Shown: positions 8,405-17,571 of the stretch, in pieces
How the letters are laid out: each line of letters begins with the position of its first letter
How positions within the stretch are numbered: position 1 is the first letter of the stretch
From: Sphingomonas oligoaromativorans
Lineage (GTDB): Bacteria; Pseudomonadota; Alphaproteobacteria; Sphingomonadales; Sphingomonadaceae
NCBI RefSeq assembly: GCF_011762195.1
Contig: NZ_JAASQK010000012.1
Span: forward strand, 1-64,000
Direction of reading: 5' to 3'
DNA length: 64,000 bases
Made by a program: the position numbers and the translations under genes
Notes under the pieces: model-generated
What the model was told of the DNA's origin: nothing
Seen by the model: the letters and a program-made list of their open reading frames with translations, nothing else
Database searches by the model: none

Positions 8405-9271
8405 ATGGAGCTTCGCCATCTGCGCTATTTCGCGGTGCTCGCGGAGGAGCTGCATTTCGCCCGCGCGGCCGAAAGGCTGAACATCGCCCCGCCGACCCTC
8501 ACGGTGCAGATTCAGGAGATCGAGCGGCGGCTGGGCACGCCCCTGCTCGTCCGCACGCGCCGGTCGGTGGCGTTGACACAGGCCGGCGCGATCTTCCTGC
8601 ACGAGGCGCGGCAGGTGATCGCCCGCTTCGAGCGCGCCGAGACGATCGGGCGCCGCGCCGCGCAGGGGCAGATCGGGCGCCTCGACATCGGCTATGTCGG
8701 CTCGGCGGCCTATTCGGGCGTGCTACAGGAGCAGGTGCGGCAGTTTCGGCGAACGCACCCGGATGTCGACGTCCATACCCGCGAGCTGGTGATGGAGGAA
8801 TTGCCGGAACGGGTGCGGACGGGGGAGGTGGACGTCGGCTTCGTGCGCCTTCCGATGGCGTTGCCCGAGGGGCTGGTCAGCCGCACCGTGCTGCACGATC
8901 ATTTCTGTCTGGCGCTGCCGCCCGATCATCGGCTGGCACGGCAGGCGGAGAATCCGTCGCCGCGCCAACTGGCCGGCGAGCCCCTCGTCGTGCCCGAGCA
9001 GCTTGCCGGAACCGACGAGATCGCGCGGCGGGGAGGGTTCACCCCCATCATCGTCGCCCGGCCGGGGCGGATGTCGGCGGTTTTGATCGAGGTGTCGCTG
9101 GGAACCGGCGTGTCGATCGTGCCGAGCAGCGTGCGGGATGTCCTGCGGCTGCCCCATCTGTGCTTCCGGGATATCGCGGGCAAGCCGGTTCCGTCCGAAG
9201 TCGCGGCGATCTTCCGGGCCGAGGGCACGGTGATCGCCGGGATGTTCGTGGGGCAGCTCGGCGAGGGATAG
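8405..9271 (+). CDS. LysR-family transcriptional regulator
   Basis: Starting at ATG 8405, after a strong GAGGAGGGA ribosome site, the 288-residue protein opens MELRHLRYFAVLAEELHFARAAERL, the standard LysR helix-turn-helix, and continues IQEIERRLGTPLLVRTRRSVALTQAG. The effector domain (LDIGYVGSAAYSGVL, EVDVGFVRLPM) resembles the BenM/CatM/AlsR group. It probably controls the divergent DHA2 exporter. An earlier in-frame ATG at 8354 has no ribosome site and would add 17 atypical residues. Confidence 0.9.
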   Translation: MELRHLRYFAVLAEELHFARAAERLNIAPPTLTVQIQEIERRLGTPLLVRTRRSVALTQAGAIFLHEARQVIARFERAETIGRRAAQGQIGRLDIGYVGSAAYSGVLQEQVRQFRRTHPDVDVHTRELVMEELPERVRTGEVDVGFVRLPMALPEGLVSRTVLHDHFCLALPPDHRLARQAENPSPRQLAGEPLVVPEQLAGTDEIARRGGFTPIIVARPGRMSAVLIEVSLGTGVSIVPSSVRDVLRLPHLCFRDIAGKPVPSEVAAIFRAEGTVIAGMFVGQLGEG

Positions 9272-9281
9272 CCCGGTCGGT

Positions 9282-10169
9282 TCATCCGTCGCTGACCGGA
9301 TGATCGGCCAGCATCTCGATCGCCCGGACCATCGCGGAATGATCCCAGCCCCCGCCGCCTCTGGCGACGCAGGCGCCGAAGAGCTGCTGGGCGGAGGCCG
9401 TATGGGGAAGCGCCATGCCGAGCGCGCGCGCGCTGCCCAGCGCCAGCCCCAGATCCTTCTGATGCAGTTCGATGCGGAAGCCGGGATCGAAGGTGCGCCG
9501 GATCATGCGCTCGCCATGCACCTCCAGCACGCGCGAGGCCGCGAAGCCGCCCATCAGCGCCTCGCGCACCCTCGCCGGATCGGCGCCGGCCTTCGACGCG
9601 AAGGTGAGCGCCTCGGCCACCGCCTCGATATTGAGCGCGACGATGATCTGGTTGGCGACCTTGGCGACCTGCCCGTCACCCACCCCGCCGACGAGGGTGA
9701 TGTTCTTCCCCATCCGCTCGAACAGCGGCCGCACGCGTTCGAAGACGTCGGCCTTGGCGCCGCACATGATGGTGAGCGCGGCATTCTTCGCGCCGACCTC
9801 ACCGCCCGATACCGGCGCATCGACATAGTCGCAGCCCAGCGCCTCGATCTTCCCGGCGAAGCGGCGGGTGGCGATCGGATCGATCGAACTCATGTCCACC
9901 ACGCATCGCCCGGCACTCAGGCCCTGCGCCACGCCGTCTTCGCCGAACAGGATGCGCTCGACGTCCGGCGTGTCGGGCAGCATCAGGATGACGACCTCGG
10001 CGCCCTCCGCCACCTCGCGCGGGGAGGCGCACGCCCTGGCGCCGCCCGCCAGCAATTCCGGGGGCAGGGGGGAGCGGTGCCGCACCAGCAGCAGCTCGTG
10101 GCCCGCGGCCTGGAGATGGCCCGCCATCGGCCGGCCCATGATCCCCACTCCGATGAATCCGATCTTCAT
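9282..10169 (-). CDS. garR: NAD(P)-dependent 2-hydroxy-3-oxopropionate reductase-like (beta-hydroxyacid dehydrogenase)
   Basis: The 295-residue enzyme begins MKIGFIGVGIMGRPMAGHLQ (Rossmann GxGxxG), has the substrate motif VDAPVSGGEVGAKNAALTIM and the catalytic-lysine segment GDGQVAKVANQIIVALNIEA. This is the beta-hydroxyacid dehydrogenase family; tartronate semialdehyde reductase (GarR/GlxR) is the nearest functional match, reducing tartronate semialdehyde to D-glycerate. L-threonate dehydrogenases share these motifs, so specificity is not certain. It is the last gene of the leftward operon and lies 18 bases after an isomerase-like gene. Glycerate kinase upstream would consume its product. 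Confidence 0.8.
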   Translation of the reverse strand: MKIGFIGVGIMGRPMAGHLQAAGHELLLVRHRSPLPPELLAGGARACASPREVAEGAEVVILMLPDTPDVERILFGEDGVAQGLSAGRCVVDMSSIDPIATRRFAGKIEALGCDYVDAPVSGGEVGAKNAALTIMCGAKADVFERVRPLFERMGKNITLVGGVGDGQVAKVANQIIVALNIEAVAEALTFASKAGADPARVREALMGGFAASRVLEVHGERMIRRTFDPGFRIELHQKDLGLALGSARALGMALPHTASAQQLFGACVARGGGGWDHSAMVRAIEMLADHPVSDG

Positions 10170-10187
10170 ATGCGCTGCTCCTGGCGA

Positions 10188-10970
10188 TCAGGCGAGATAG
10201 GGCTTGGCCCAGCCGAGGCCGGAGGCGGTGTCGCCGGCAGGTTTATATTCGCAGCCGATCCAGCCGCCATAGCCCAGCGCCTCCAGCCGCCCGAGCAGCC
10301 AGGGATAGTTGATCTCGCCGGTGCCGGGCTCGTTGCGGCCCGGATTGTCGGCGAGCTGGATATGGCCGATCCGGGGCAGCAGCCGCTCGATGGTGCGGGC
10401 GATGTCGCCCTCCATGATCTGCATATGGTAGATGTCGTAGAGCAGCCTGACGTTCGGCCGGCCGGCCGCGTCGATGATCTCCAGCGCGGCGGCGGTGGTG
10501 TCGTAGAAATAGCCGGGCATGTCGACCTTGGTGTTGATCGGCTCCAGCACCAGCGTGATGCCGTCCGCCGACACCGCGTCGGCCGCCAGCCGGATATTGT
10601 CGACGAGGGTCCGCGTGCAGGCCGCGCGATCGGCGCCGGGGGCGATCTTGCCGGCCATCAGGTGCAGCGTCCTGCACCCCGTCGCGCGGGCATAGTCCAG
10701 CGCGACGCCGATGCTGCGGCGGAACTCGTCGACGCGGGCGGGATCGGCGCCATAGCCCCGGTCTCCCGCCGCCCAGTCGCCCGGCGGCATGTTGAAGAGG
10801 GCGGCGGCGAGGCCGTGGCGCCGGAGCCGCTCCGCCACCTCCGCCGCCGGGGCGACATAGGGCTCGACGCACTCGATCGCCCTGAAGCCCGCCGCCGCCG
10901 CCGCGTCGATGCGCTCCAGAAAGGGCCGGTCGGTGAACAGCATGGAGAGATTGGCGGCCAATCGGGTCAT
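10188..10970 (-). CDS. hyi: Hydroxypyruvate isomerase-like TIM-barrel protein
   Basis: The 260-residue protein belongs to the AP-endonuclease-2/xylose-isomerase-like barrel family. It starts AANLSMLFTDRPFLERIDAA and carries the metal-binding signatures LEPINTKVDMPGYFYD, VRLLYDIYHMQIMEGD, HIQLADNPGRNEPGTGEINY and GCEYKPAG. These match hydroxypyruvate isomerase (hydroxypyruvate to tartronate semialdehyde); 2-oxo-tetronate isomerases share them. Its ATG overlaps the glycerate kinase stop by four bases (ATGA), showing translational coupling. Confidence 0.82.
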   Translation of the reverse strand: MTRLAANLSMLFTDRPFLERIDAAAAAGFRAIECVEPYVAPAAEVAERLRRHGLAAALFNMPPGDWAAGDRGYGADPARVDEFRRSIGVALDYARATGCRTLHLMAGKIAPGADRAACTRTLVDNIRLAADAVSADGITLVLEPINTKVDMPGYFYDTTAAALEIIDAAGRPNVRLLYDIYHMQIMEGDIARTIERLLPRIGHIQLADNPGRNEPGTGEINYPWLLGRLEALGYGGWIGCEYKPAGDTASGLGWAKPYLA

Positions 10971-12259
10971 GAAGTGCCTCCCTGGGGCAGAATGAGGATG
11001 GCGCGGAAATCGTTCACGTTGGTGCGCGTCGGCCCGGTGACGAGCAGGTCGCCGAGCTTCGCGAAGAAGCTGCCGCTGTCGTGGCCGGCGAGATGGGCGG
11101 AAGGATCGAGCCCCGCCGTCCGGGCGCGGGCCAGCGTGTCGGGCGCGGTGACGGCGCCCGCCGCGCCGCCGTTCGCGCCATCCTCGCCGTCGGTGTCTGC
11201 GGACAAGGCCCAGATGGCGGGATGGCCATCCACCGCGCAGGCGAAGGACAGCATGAACTCGGTGTTGCGTCCGCCGCGCCCGGTCGGCCCGCCGGTCAGC
11301 GTCACGGTGGTCTCCCCGCCGGAGAGCAGCACCGTCGGCCGATCGACGGGCCGCATGGCCATCGCCGCCAGATCGGCGCCCAGTTGCCGGCTCTCGCCTT
11401 CCAGATCGTCGCCCAGGATCAGCGGCGTGATCCCCTCCCGCCGCGCGGCGGCGGCGGCGGCTTCCAGCGCGGCGGCGGGCGTGCCGATCAGGCGGAATTC
11501 CTGCCGCACCGGCGTCGGCGGCCGGGTGGGGCGCTGAAGCAGCCGGCGCACGGCGGCTTCCGGCAGGCCGGCGCCCAGCACGCGCACCACCTCCTCAAGA
11601 TCGGTGTCGGCATGGGGATCGGGAACCGACGGACCGGAGGCGATCGACGCCACGTCGTCGCCCGGAATGTCGCTGATGCCGAGGGTCAGGACGCGCGCCG
11701 GCGCGGCGGCTTCGGCCAGCTTGCCGCCCTTGATCGCGGAGAGGCGGCGGCGGACGATGTTCATCGTGCGGATGTCGAGGCCGGAGGACAGCAGCGCGCG
11801 ATTGACCGCCTGCTTGTCCGCCAGCGTCAGCCCTTCCGCCGGCAGCGCCATCACCGAGGAGCCGCCGCCCGAGATCAGCACCACCACCAGATCGTCCGGC
11901 GTCAGGCCGGAGACGGCGGCCAGTATCTCGCGCGCGGCCGCCTCGCTGTTGGCGTCGGGCACGGGGTGGGCGGCCTCGCGCACGACGATGCGCCGGGTCG
12001 CCATGCCATAGCCGTAGGGCGTGACGACCACGCCCGACAGCGGCACGTCGGGCCAGGCGGCCTCGAGGGCGACCGCCATCGAGGCGGCGGCCTTGCCCGC
12101 CCCGACGACGACGCAGCGCCCTTCCGGCGGGGGCGGGAGGTGCGCGGCCAGAATCCGTGCCGGATCGGCGCTCGCGATCGCCGCGTCGAGCATCGTCCGC
12201 AGGGCGAGGCGCGCGCGGCGATCGGTCCAGCCGCCGGGCGGCTCGATATGGGCCGTCAT
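10967..12259 (-). CDS. ttuD: Glycerate 2-kinase, MOFRL family
   Basis: The 430-residue protein shows the two-part GckA/TtuD fold: the N-terminal part has VVVGAGKAAASMAVALE, VLISGGGSSVMALPAEGLTL and LTLGISDIPGDDVASIASGP, and the C-terminal MOFRL part has LLSGGETTVTLTGGPTGRGG, DTDGEDG and HDSGSFF. It phosphorylates D-glycerate to 2-phosphoglycerate. ATG 12259 is used; a TTG at 12295 with a GGAAG site could add 12 residues. It overlaps the next gene (ATGA) and follows a glycoside-hydrolase-like gene, placing glycerate at the exit of this pathway. Confidence 0.88.
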   Translation of the reverse strand: MTAHIEPPGGWTDRRARLALRTMLDAAIASADPARILAAHLPPPPEGRCVVVGAGKAAASMAVALEAAWPDVPLSGVVVTPYGYGMATRRIVVREAAHPVPDANSEAAAREILAAVSGLTPDDLVVVLISGGGSSVMALPAEGLTLADKQAVNRALLSSGLDIRTMNIVRRRLSAIKGGKLAEAAAPARVLTLGISDIPGDDVASIASGPSVPDPHADTDLEEVVRVLGAGLPEAAVRRLLQRPTRPPTPVRQEFRLIGTPAAALEAAAAAARREGITPLILGDDLEGESRQLGADLAAMAMRPVDRPTVLLSGGETTVTLTGGPTGRGGRNTEFMLSFACAVDGHPAIWALSADTDGEDGANGGAAGAVTAPDTLARARTAGLDPSAHLAGHDSGSFFAKLGDLLVTGPTRTNVNDFRAILILPQGGTS

Positions 12260-12324
12260 GCCGAGGCCGGCGGATGCGGCGGGGGCAGAAGGCAACGGTC
12301 TTCCATAAATGCTGGATCCTTCAA

Positions 12325-14559
12325 TCAGGCGAAATCGACGGCGACGACCTCATGCATCTCCAGCCGTGGCACTTGCACGACGATGCGGTCTCCGTCGCGC
12401 CGCGCTTCGACATCGCGGCCCGCTTCCAGCAGGCGGACGCGCTTCGGGCTGGTGCCGGGCGGCAGTTGCAGGGTCACCTCATAGGGGCCGACGGGCAGGA
12501 TTTCCCGCATGAAGCCCTTCATCGCCATGGGGTTGGTGAGGTTCACCAGATGCGCCGCGACGGACTTTTCCTGCCGCCAGTAGCTGATGTCGACCATGCC
12601 GGCGCCGGAGACGGCCATCGGTTGCGGTTCGTTCGCGGCCCACAGCACGGCGTTGCGCAGCAGGGCGAAATGATCCTGGTTGGCGCATTCCCAGAAGGTC
12701 CGGTCGAGATCGAACGGGAAATAGACGACCCGGCCCTTGCCGAAGCTCCGCGCATAGACCATCGGCACGTCGGTCTGCGCGACGGTGGGGAAGACATTCT
12801 CCATCGGCAGATCGGGATAGCTCGGCACCAGCGTCAGGGCCGGCTTGCCCAGCCCGGCGCGCGGGGTGACCGAGACGAGGCGCGTGCCCGCCATGATGCG
12901 CGGCGTGTCGTCGAACCCGGCCGTCATCGGATTGGGTCCGCGCACCGTCATGTAGGAGTTCTGCACGCGCGGGGCGACCTTGCCCGCGAAGTCGCAGCCG
13001 AACAGGTCGGCGAGGGCGAAGTTGGCGCGGCGCTTGCCCCATTCGTCGTAGAGCGAGGTCTCGTCAGTGGCGACGATCGCGCCGCCGCGGTTCACATAAT
13101 CGCGGATCTGCGCGCATTGCCGATCGGAGAGCGCGGCGATGTTGGCCAGCACCAGCACCTTGTAGCGGCCGATATATTCGGGTTCGAGCTGCCGCTCGTC
13201 GGCGAAGCTGAACGGAATGCGGGCTTCGACCAGCGCCTGATAATAGCCGTTCGCCGCATCGTCCGCGCCGGAATGCAGCGACTGGACGTCCTGCGGGCCG
13301 GCGCCGCCGGTGTCGGCCGGAGCGTTCGCGCGATAATAAGTGGAGGTCTGCGCCGACTGGAGCATGGCGACGCGGGCCAGATTCTCCGTGTTGCGGAAAT
13401 AATCCTCGTTCTCCGCGTGCCAGACATAGGCTTTCTCGACCGCCGGCACCCAGCGCTTGTCGAACACCTCCGCCTTGAACTTGGTCATCCACGGGCGGAA
13501 GCCCTGCGCCAGCCCGTCGTGCAGATAGGCGCTGATCTCCGGATTGGACTGCGTCGAGTCCATCCAGCGATAGGGCGTCGACGTCTCGCCCACCGCGAAG
13601 ATGCCGCTCATCGGCCTGTCCTGCATCAGGCAATAGGTTTCCTTGGCGCTCCGCCCGTTGAGCCACGCCGCGTTCTGCCCGCTGCGCCCCTGCCTGTCGG
13701 CATAGATGGAGCGGATCGTCTGGCGCAGCCGCTTGGGGTCCAGCCGGCCCCAGCTTCCCGGCGTGAAGAAGGCCTGCGGATTGACCGCGCTGACCGTATC
13801 GCCCCACAGCTTGAGCTGGGCGTAGCGCTTCTCGTCGTCCCAGACGAGATAGGCGCGCACCACCTTGTCCTGAGGGTCGGCGAGCGAGCGCGGGATGTCG
13901 AAGCCGCTGGCGCGCCTGAAATCCGTCTTGCAGACGTCGCAGTGGCAGATGCCGGCGCTGCCCGCCCAGCGATTGCCGAAGATCGCGTCGACCGGATAGG
14001 TGCCGACGATCTCCTTCAGAATCTGGGGCATCCATTCGAAGGTCACCGGGCCGTTGGGGCAGGTGAGGTAAAGCTCCGGGTCGGTCGGGTGCCGCTTGGG
14101 CTGGCCGTCGGCGGTGCGCGCCACCCATTCGGGGTGGGCGGCCAGCGCATCGGCCCGCATCGCGTGCGGATCGACCCGCCCCAGCACCCGGATGCCCATT
14201 TGCTTGCAGGAATGGGCGAGGTCGCCGAACATGTCGCCCGAGCCCAGATAAGGGCTGCGATGATGATAGGGCACCCTGGTCGGATAGAAGGCGGTCACGC
14301 CGCCGGCGCTGAGGCACACCCCCTGCGTCCGCGTGCGGCGCAGGAAATCGATCCAGAACTGCTTGTCGTAACGGGCGGGATCATCCTCCGTCGCGCAGAT
14401 CTGCACCCAGCGCATCGGCCCCCATTCCCAGCCCTTGCCCGGTGGCGGCGCGGCCAGCGCGGCGCCCGATCCCGCCAGCGGCAGCCCGGCGGCGAGGCCG
14501 GCCGTCGCCATGCCCGCCATCATCTCGCGCCGGCTCGGCGTCATGTGGTTCCCGGTCAT
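12325..14559 (-). CDS. Tat-exported glycoside-hydrolase-like protein with beta-galactosidase-trimerisation-like domain
   Basis: The 744-residue product starts MTGNHMTPSRREMMAGMATA, a twin-arginine signal that continues to a hydrophobic stretch and an ALA-A cleavage site. Residues about 50-380 look like a TIM-barrel GHL6-type hydrolase (WVQICATEDDPARY, LGRVDPHAMRADALAAHPEW, LTCPNGPV, then a CHCDVC pair). The part from about 400 to 640 resembles the trimerisation domain of GH42 enzymes (VLVLANIAALSDRQCAQIRD, GGAIVATDETSLYDEWGKRR, FPFDLDRTFWE). ATG 14559 has a GGGGAGA site; GTG 14592 and ATG 14589 are alternatives and would overlap the TonB receptor stop. Substrate unknown; its operon partners suggest a glycan or glycoside yielding a C3 acid. 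Confidence 0.7.
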   Translation of the reverse strand: MTGNHMTPSRREMMAGMATAGLAAGLPLAGSGAALAAPPPGKGWEWGPMRWVQICATEDDPARYDKQFWIDFLRRTRTQGVCLSAGGVTAFYPTRVPYHHRSPYLGSGDMFGDLAHSCKQMGIRVLGRVDPHAMRADALAAHPEWVARTADGQPKRHPTDPELYLTCPNGPVTFEWMPQILKEIVGTYPVDAIFGNRWAGSAGICHCDVCKTDFRRASGFDIPRSLADPQDKVVRAYLVWDDEKRYAQLKLWGDTVSAVNPQAFFTPGSWGRLDPKRLRQTIRSIYADRQGRSGQNAAWLNGRSAKETYCLMQDRPMSGIFAVGETSTPYRWMDSTQSNPEISAYLHDGLAQGFRPWMTKFKAEVFDKRWVPAVEKAYVWHAENEDYFRNTENLARVAMLQSAQTSTYYRANAPADTGGAGPQDVQSLHSGADDAANGYYQALVEARIPFSFADERQLEPEYIGRYKVLVLANIAALSDRQCAQIRDYVNRGGAIVATDETSLYDEWGKRRANFALADLFGCDFAGKVAPRVQNSYMTVRGPNPMTAGFDDTPRIMAGTRLVSVTPRAGLGKPALTLVPSYPDLPMENVFPTVAQTDVPMVYARSFGKGRVVYFPFDLDRTFWECANQDHFALLRNAVLWAANEPQPMAVSGAGMVDISYWRQEKSVAAHLVNLTNPMAMKGFMREILPVGPYEVTLQLPPGTSPKRVRLLEAGRDVEARRDGDRIVVQVPRLEMHEVVAVDFA

Positions 14560-14588
14560 GTCCTGTCTCCCCTCCTGCTGTTCGGCCA

Positions 14589-17378
14589 TCACCAGCGAAT
14601 CCGCGCGCCGATGCCGAGATCACGCCCGACGAAATCGTAGAAGCTCGATGCCGATGCGGCGCCCGCCCGGACGATGGTGTTCTCGGCCAGAAGAGGGGGG
14701 TCTTTGTCGAACAGGTTTTCGACCTTGGCATAGAGCTGGAAATGCTCGTTGATCCGATACTCCACCGACAGGTCGACGTAGAAGATGCCCTTGTAATGAT
14801 CCTTGTTGATGTCGAGCGGGCCGTAGGTGTTGTCGTAGTTGCCGCCGCCCACATAGTTGCCGAGGACGCGGAAGAGCGCCGGCCCCTTCTCGAAGATCAG
14901 GGTGGTGGCCGAACGCCACTTGGGCACCGCGTTGGTGCCGGTCAACTGGCCGGCGGTGTCGACGGTGACCCCGTTCGACACCGTGATGAGGTGGGCGACA
15001 TAGGTCGCGACCTCCGACAGGCTCAGGTCTGCGCCGATCCCGTCGAGCGGGATATGGTAGGACGCCGCCATGTCGAGCCCGCGCGTCTTGAGAACCTGCG
15101 CGTTGAAGGTGGTCGTCTGCACCTGCGTGATCGTGCCCGCCCCGTTGCGGGTGACCGCCGAGCAGAACTCCGACGCGCCGGCGGCGCAGCGATCGAGCAC
15201 TTCCTGCGCGCCCAGCGTGGTGATCGCGCCATCCAGCTTGATGTCGAAATAATCGACGGAGGCCTGGAAATTGGGAAGGAAGCTCGGCTGGAGCACCACG
15301 CCCGCCGTGAAGGTGTGCGCCACCTCCGGCTTCAGATCGGGGTTGCCGCCCGAGCTGGTGGCGACGACGACGGACTGGTTGTTGGTCCGGTCGATCACGG
15401 CCGTGCCCTGACGGATCGTGGTGGCGGCAAACAGCTCGTTGATCGTCGGGGCGCGGAAATCGCGCGAATAGCTGCTGCGGAAGCGGATCGAGTCGTTCAC
15501 CGCCCAGGTGCCGCCGACCTTCCACACGCCCGTGCTGCCGCTGGTGCTGTAATCCACATAGCGGCCGGCCAGATCGAGCTGGACCTTCTTGGCGAACGGC
15601 AGATCCCTGAGCAGCGGGACGCCCATCTCCAGATAGACCTCCTTGACGGTGACGGCCCCGTGATAGGGCGCGGAACTCGCCTGCCGCCAGCCGTTGATGG
15701 CGGAAATCGGGTCCGAGGTGAGATGCACCGTCTCGCGCCGGGCCTCGGCGCCAACCGCCGTCGCCACCGGGCCGGCCCAGGTTTCGAAGAGATTGCCCTT
15801 GGCGTTCAGATTGCCGTCGATCTGCGTCGAGATCGCGCGGATGTAGGATGTGCCGGTGACATAGGCGGCCGCCTCGGGCGAGACGCTGTTCAGGCCGAAG
15901 GGGTTGGCCGCCACGCAGCCATTGTTCGGATTGGTCAGCGTCGACCGGCAGATCGGCGTCCCGCCCGGCCCGATCACCGAATCGAGGGCGTTGGTCCAGT
16001 TGGCGTTGATGCGGTTGTTGAGGCTGACATTGCTATATTTGGCCCAGGTGTAATTGACGTTCCCGTCCCACGACCAGTCGGCGAACAGCCCGCCCTTCAA
16101 TCCGCCGGACGTGCGGATGTAGGTGTCCGTCGTCGTGTTGTCGTCGATGCCGGTTTCCTGATTGAGCCGGCCCATGTTGAACGACTTGATGTTGTTGGCG
16201 ACCATGATGTCGCGGATATTCGTGGGCAGGAAGGCATTGTCCTGCTGGATGACGATATCGCCATTGTTGTAGTTATAATTGTTGGTCTGGTGCTGCTTGG
16301 TGCGCGCCGCCAGCACGTCCAGATGGCCTTGCAGGGCGGGCGAGAAGTCGTAGGTCGCCCGCGAATAGCCGTTGATCCGCTGGGTGGAGGGCTGGAGCAC
16401 CGCGAAATCCGGTTGCAGTTCCAGCCCTTCGCCGCCCTGCATCCACACGGAGCTGACGTTGGTGCCCTGCACGAACTGGCTCTGCGCGCCATTGACGCCG
16501 AACTGGATGTTCTTGAGCGGGCCGTTGCTGGTGATGACGCCGCCATAGGTCATCGACGACAAGCGGGCATCCGGCACGATCAACTGGCGATACTGGCCGT
16601 TGGTGGGCGTGTAGGCGGAGTTCGGGATCAGCGTGACGCCTCTCGAACCCCAGGCCCGGCTGCCCTGATAGAGGATGTCCGGCTGGTCGAAATAGGAGCC
16701 CGCGATCACGAAGTGGCCCTTGTCGCCGGCGAAGCGCGTCCCCCAGGCGACGTTGACGGTATAATTCTCCGCATCGCCGTGCTGCGAGATATTGTTCTGG
16801 CCGTCGACCTTCAGGCCCGTGAGATTGCCGTCGAGGAAGACGTTGACCACGCCGCTGACCGCGTTGGAACCGTAGACCGAGGACGCGCCGCCGGTCACGA
16901 TCTCCATGCGCTGGATCAGCGGGGCCGGCAGCAGGTTGACGTCGAAGCCGCCGGTCGGGCTGGAATTCATCACCCTCTGCCCGTCGATCAGCACCAGCGT
17001 GCGGGTCGCGCCGAGCGAGCGGAGATCGAAGGTCGCGGTGCCGACGTCCGTCGCCGAGCCGTTGTTCCGGTTGGGCCGCAGGGACGGCAGATCGCGCAGC
17101 AGGTCGACCACCGTCGGCGCGGCCTTGGCCTCGAGCTGCTTCTGGCTGATCGCCGTGACAGGCGTCGGCGTTTCGAACGGCGATCGGGCGATCCGGCTGC
17201 CGGTGATGACGATCTCCTGGCTGGCCGGTTGATCGCCGCCCGCGGGCGCGGCCTGAGCCACGGTCAGCGGCGGCGGTGGTGCGCCTGCCGCGGCCGTGAT
17301 CTGGGCCATGGCGGGTGTGGTGAACGCGACGATGCTGATGCCGGCCAGAAGCCCGGCCAAACGATGGGCCTTCTCCAT
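14589..17378 (-). CDS. TonB-dependent outer-membrane receptor
   Basis: The 929-residue protein opens with a Sec signal (MEKAHRLAGLLAGISIVAFT, cut after AMA). A TonB-box-like EIVITGSRI precedes the plug domain (TVVDLLRDLPSLRP, TRTLVLIDGQRVMN, RMEIVTGGASSVYGSNAVSG). The beta barrel follows with FRSSYSRDFRAPTINELFAA and ends in aromatic Trp (GARIRW). It imports a ligand across the outer membrane with TonB energy. ATG 17378 follows GGGGAGAG; an earlier GTG-type start lacks the signal peptide. It is the first gene of the operon with the hydrolase-like and glycerate genes. The leader contains an inverted repeat GGTGCT-CACG-AGCACC at 17415-17430. Confidence 0.92.
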   Translation of the reverse strand: MEKAHRLAGLLAGISIVAFTTPAMAQITAAAGAPPPPLTVAQAAPAGGDQPASQEIVITGSRIARSPFETPTPVTAISQKQLEAKAAPTVVDLLRDLPSLRPNRNNGSATDVGTATFDLRSLGATRTLVLIDGQRVMNSSPTGGFDVNLLPAPLIQRMEIVTGGASSVYGSNAVSGVVNVFLDGNLTGLKVDGQNNISQHGDAENYTVNVAWGTRFAGDKGHFVIAGSYFDQPDILYQGSRAWGSRGVTLIPNSAYTPTNGQYRQLIVPDARLSSMTYGGVITSNGPLKNIQFGVNGAQSQFVQGTNVSSVWMQGGEGLELQPDFAVLQPSTQRINGYSRATYDFSPALQGHLDVLAARTKQHQTNNYNYNNGDIVIQQDNAFLPTNIRDIMVANNIKSFNMGRLNQETGIDDNTTTDTYIRTSGGLKGGLFADWSWDGNVNYTWAKYSNVSLNNRINANWTNALDSVIGPGGTPICRSTLTNPNNGCVAANPFGLNSVSPEAAAYVTGTSYIRAISTQIDGNLNAKGNLFETWAGPVATAVGAEARRETVHLTSDPISAINGWRQASSAPYHGAVTVKEVYLEMGVPLLRDLPFAKKVQLDLAGRYVDYSTSGSTGVWKVGGTWAVNDSIRFRSSYSRDFRAPTINELFAATTIRQGTAVIDRTNNQSVVVATSSGGNPDLKPEVAHTFTAGVVLQPSFLPNFQASVDYFDIKLDGAITTLGAQEVLDRCAAGASEFCSAVTRNGAGTITQVQTTTFNAQVLKTRGLDMAASYHIPLDGIGADLSLSEVATYVAHLITVSNGVTVDTAGQLTGTNAVPKWRSATTLIFEKGPALFRVLGNYVGGGNYDNTYGPLDINKDHYKGIFYVDLSVEYRINEHFQLYAKVENLFDKDPPLLAENTIVRAGAASASSFYDFVGRDLGIGARIRW

Positions 17379-17571
17379 CTCTCTCCCCTTCGCAGTACGG
17401 CGTACCGCCCCCCGGGTGCTCACGAGCACCGGCTCACTTTTTGAGCTTTCGCCATTTGGCTAACATTTATGACCATGAGTCGCAATGGACAAAAATGATG
17501 ACCGAGATTGACCGGGTTTCAACGAAATGAGAGATGCTGAGGCCTTCGGAATTATGGGGTTAGAGAAGACC

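Noticed and set aside
12157-17444. Long plus-strand open frames (over 800 residues) opposite the hydrolase and TonB receptor genes
   Set aside because: They are antisense to genes with clear signal peptides and domains, are rich in Arg, Gly and Ala, and reflect high GC at codon third positions.
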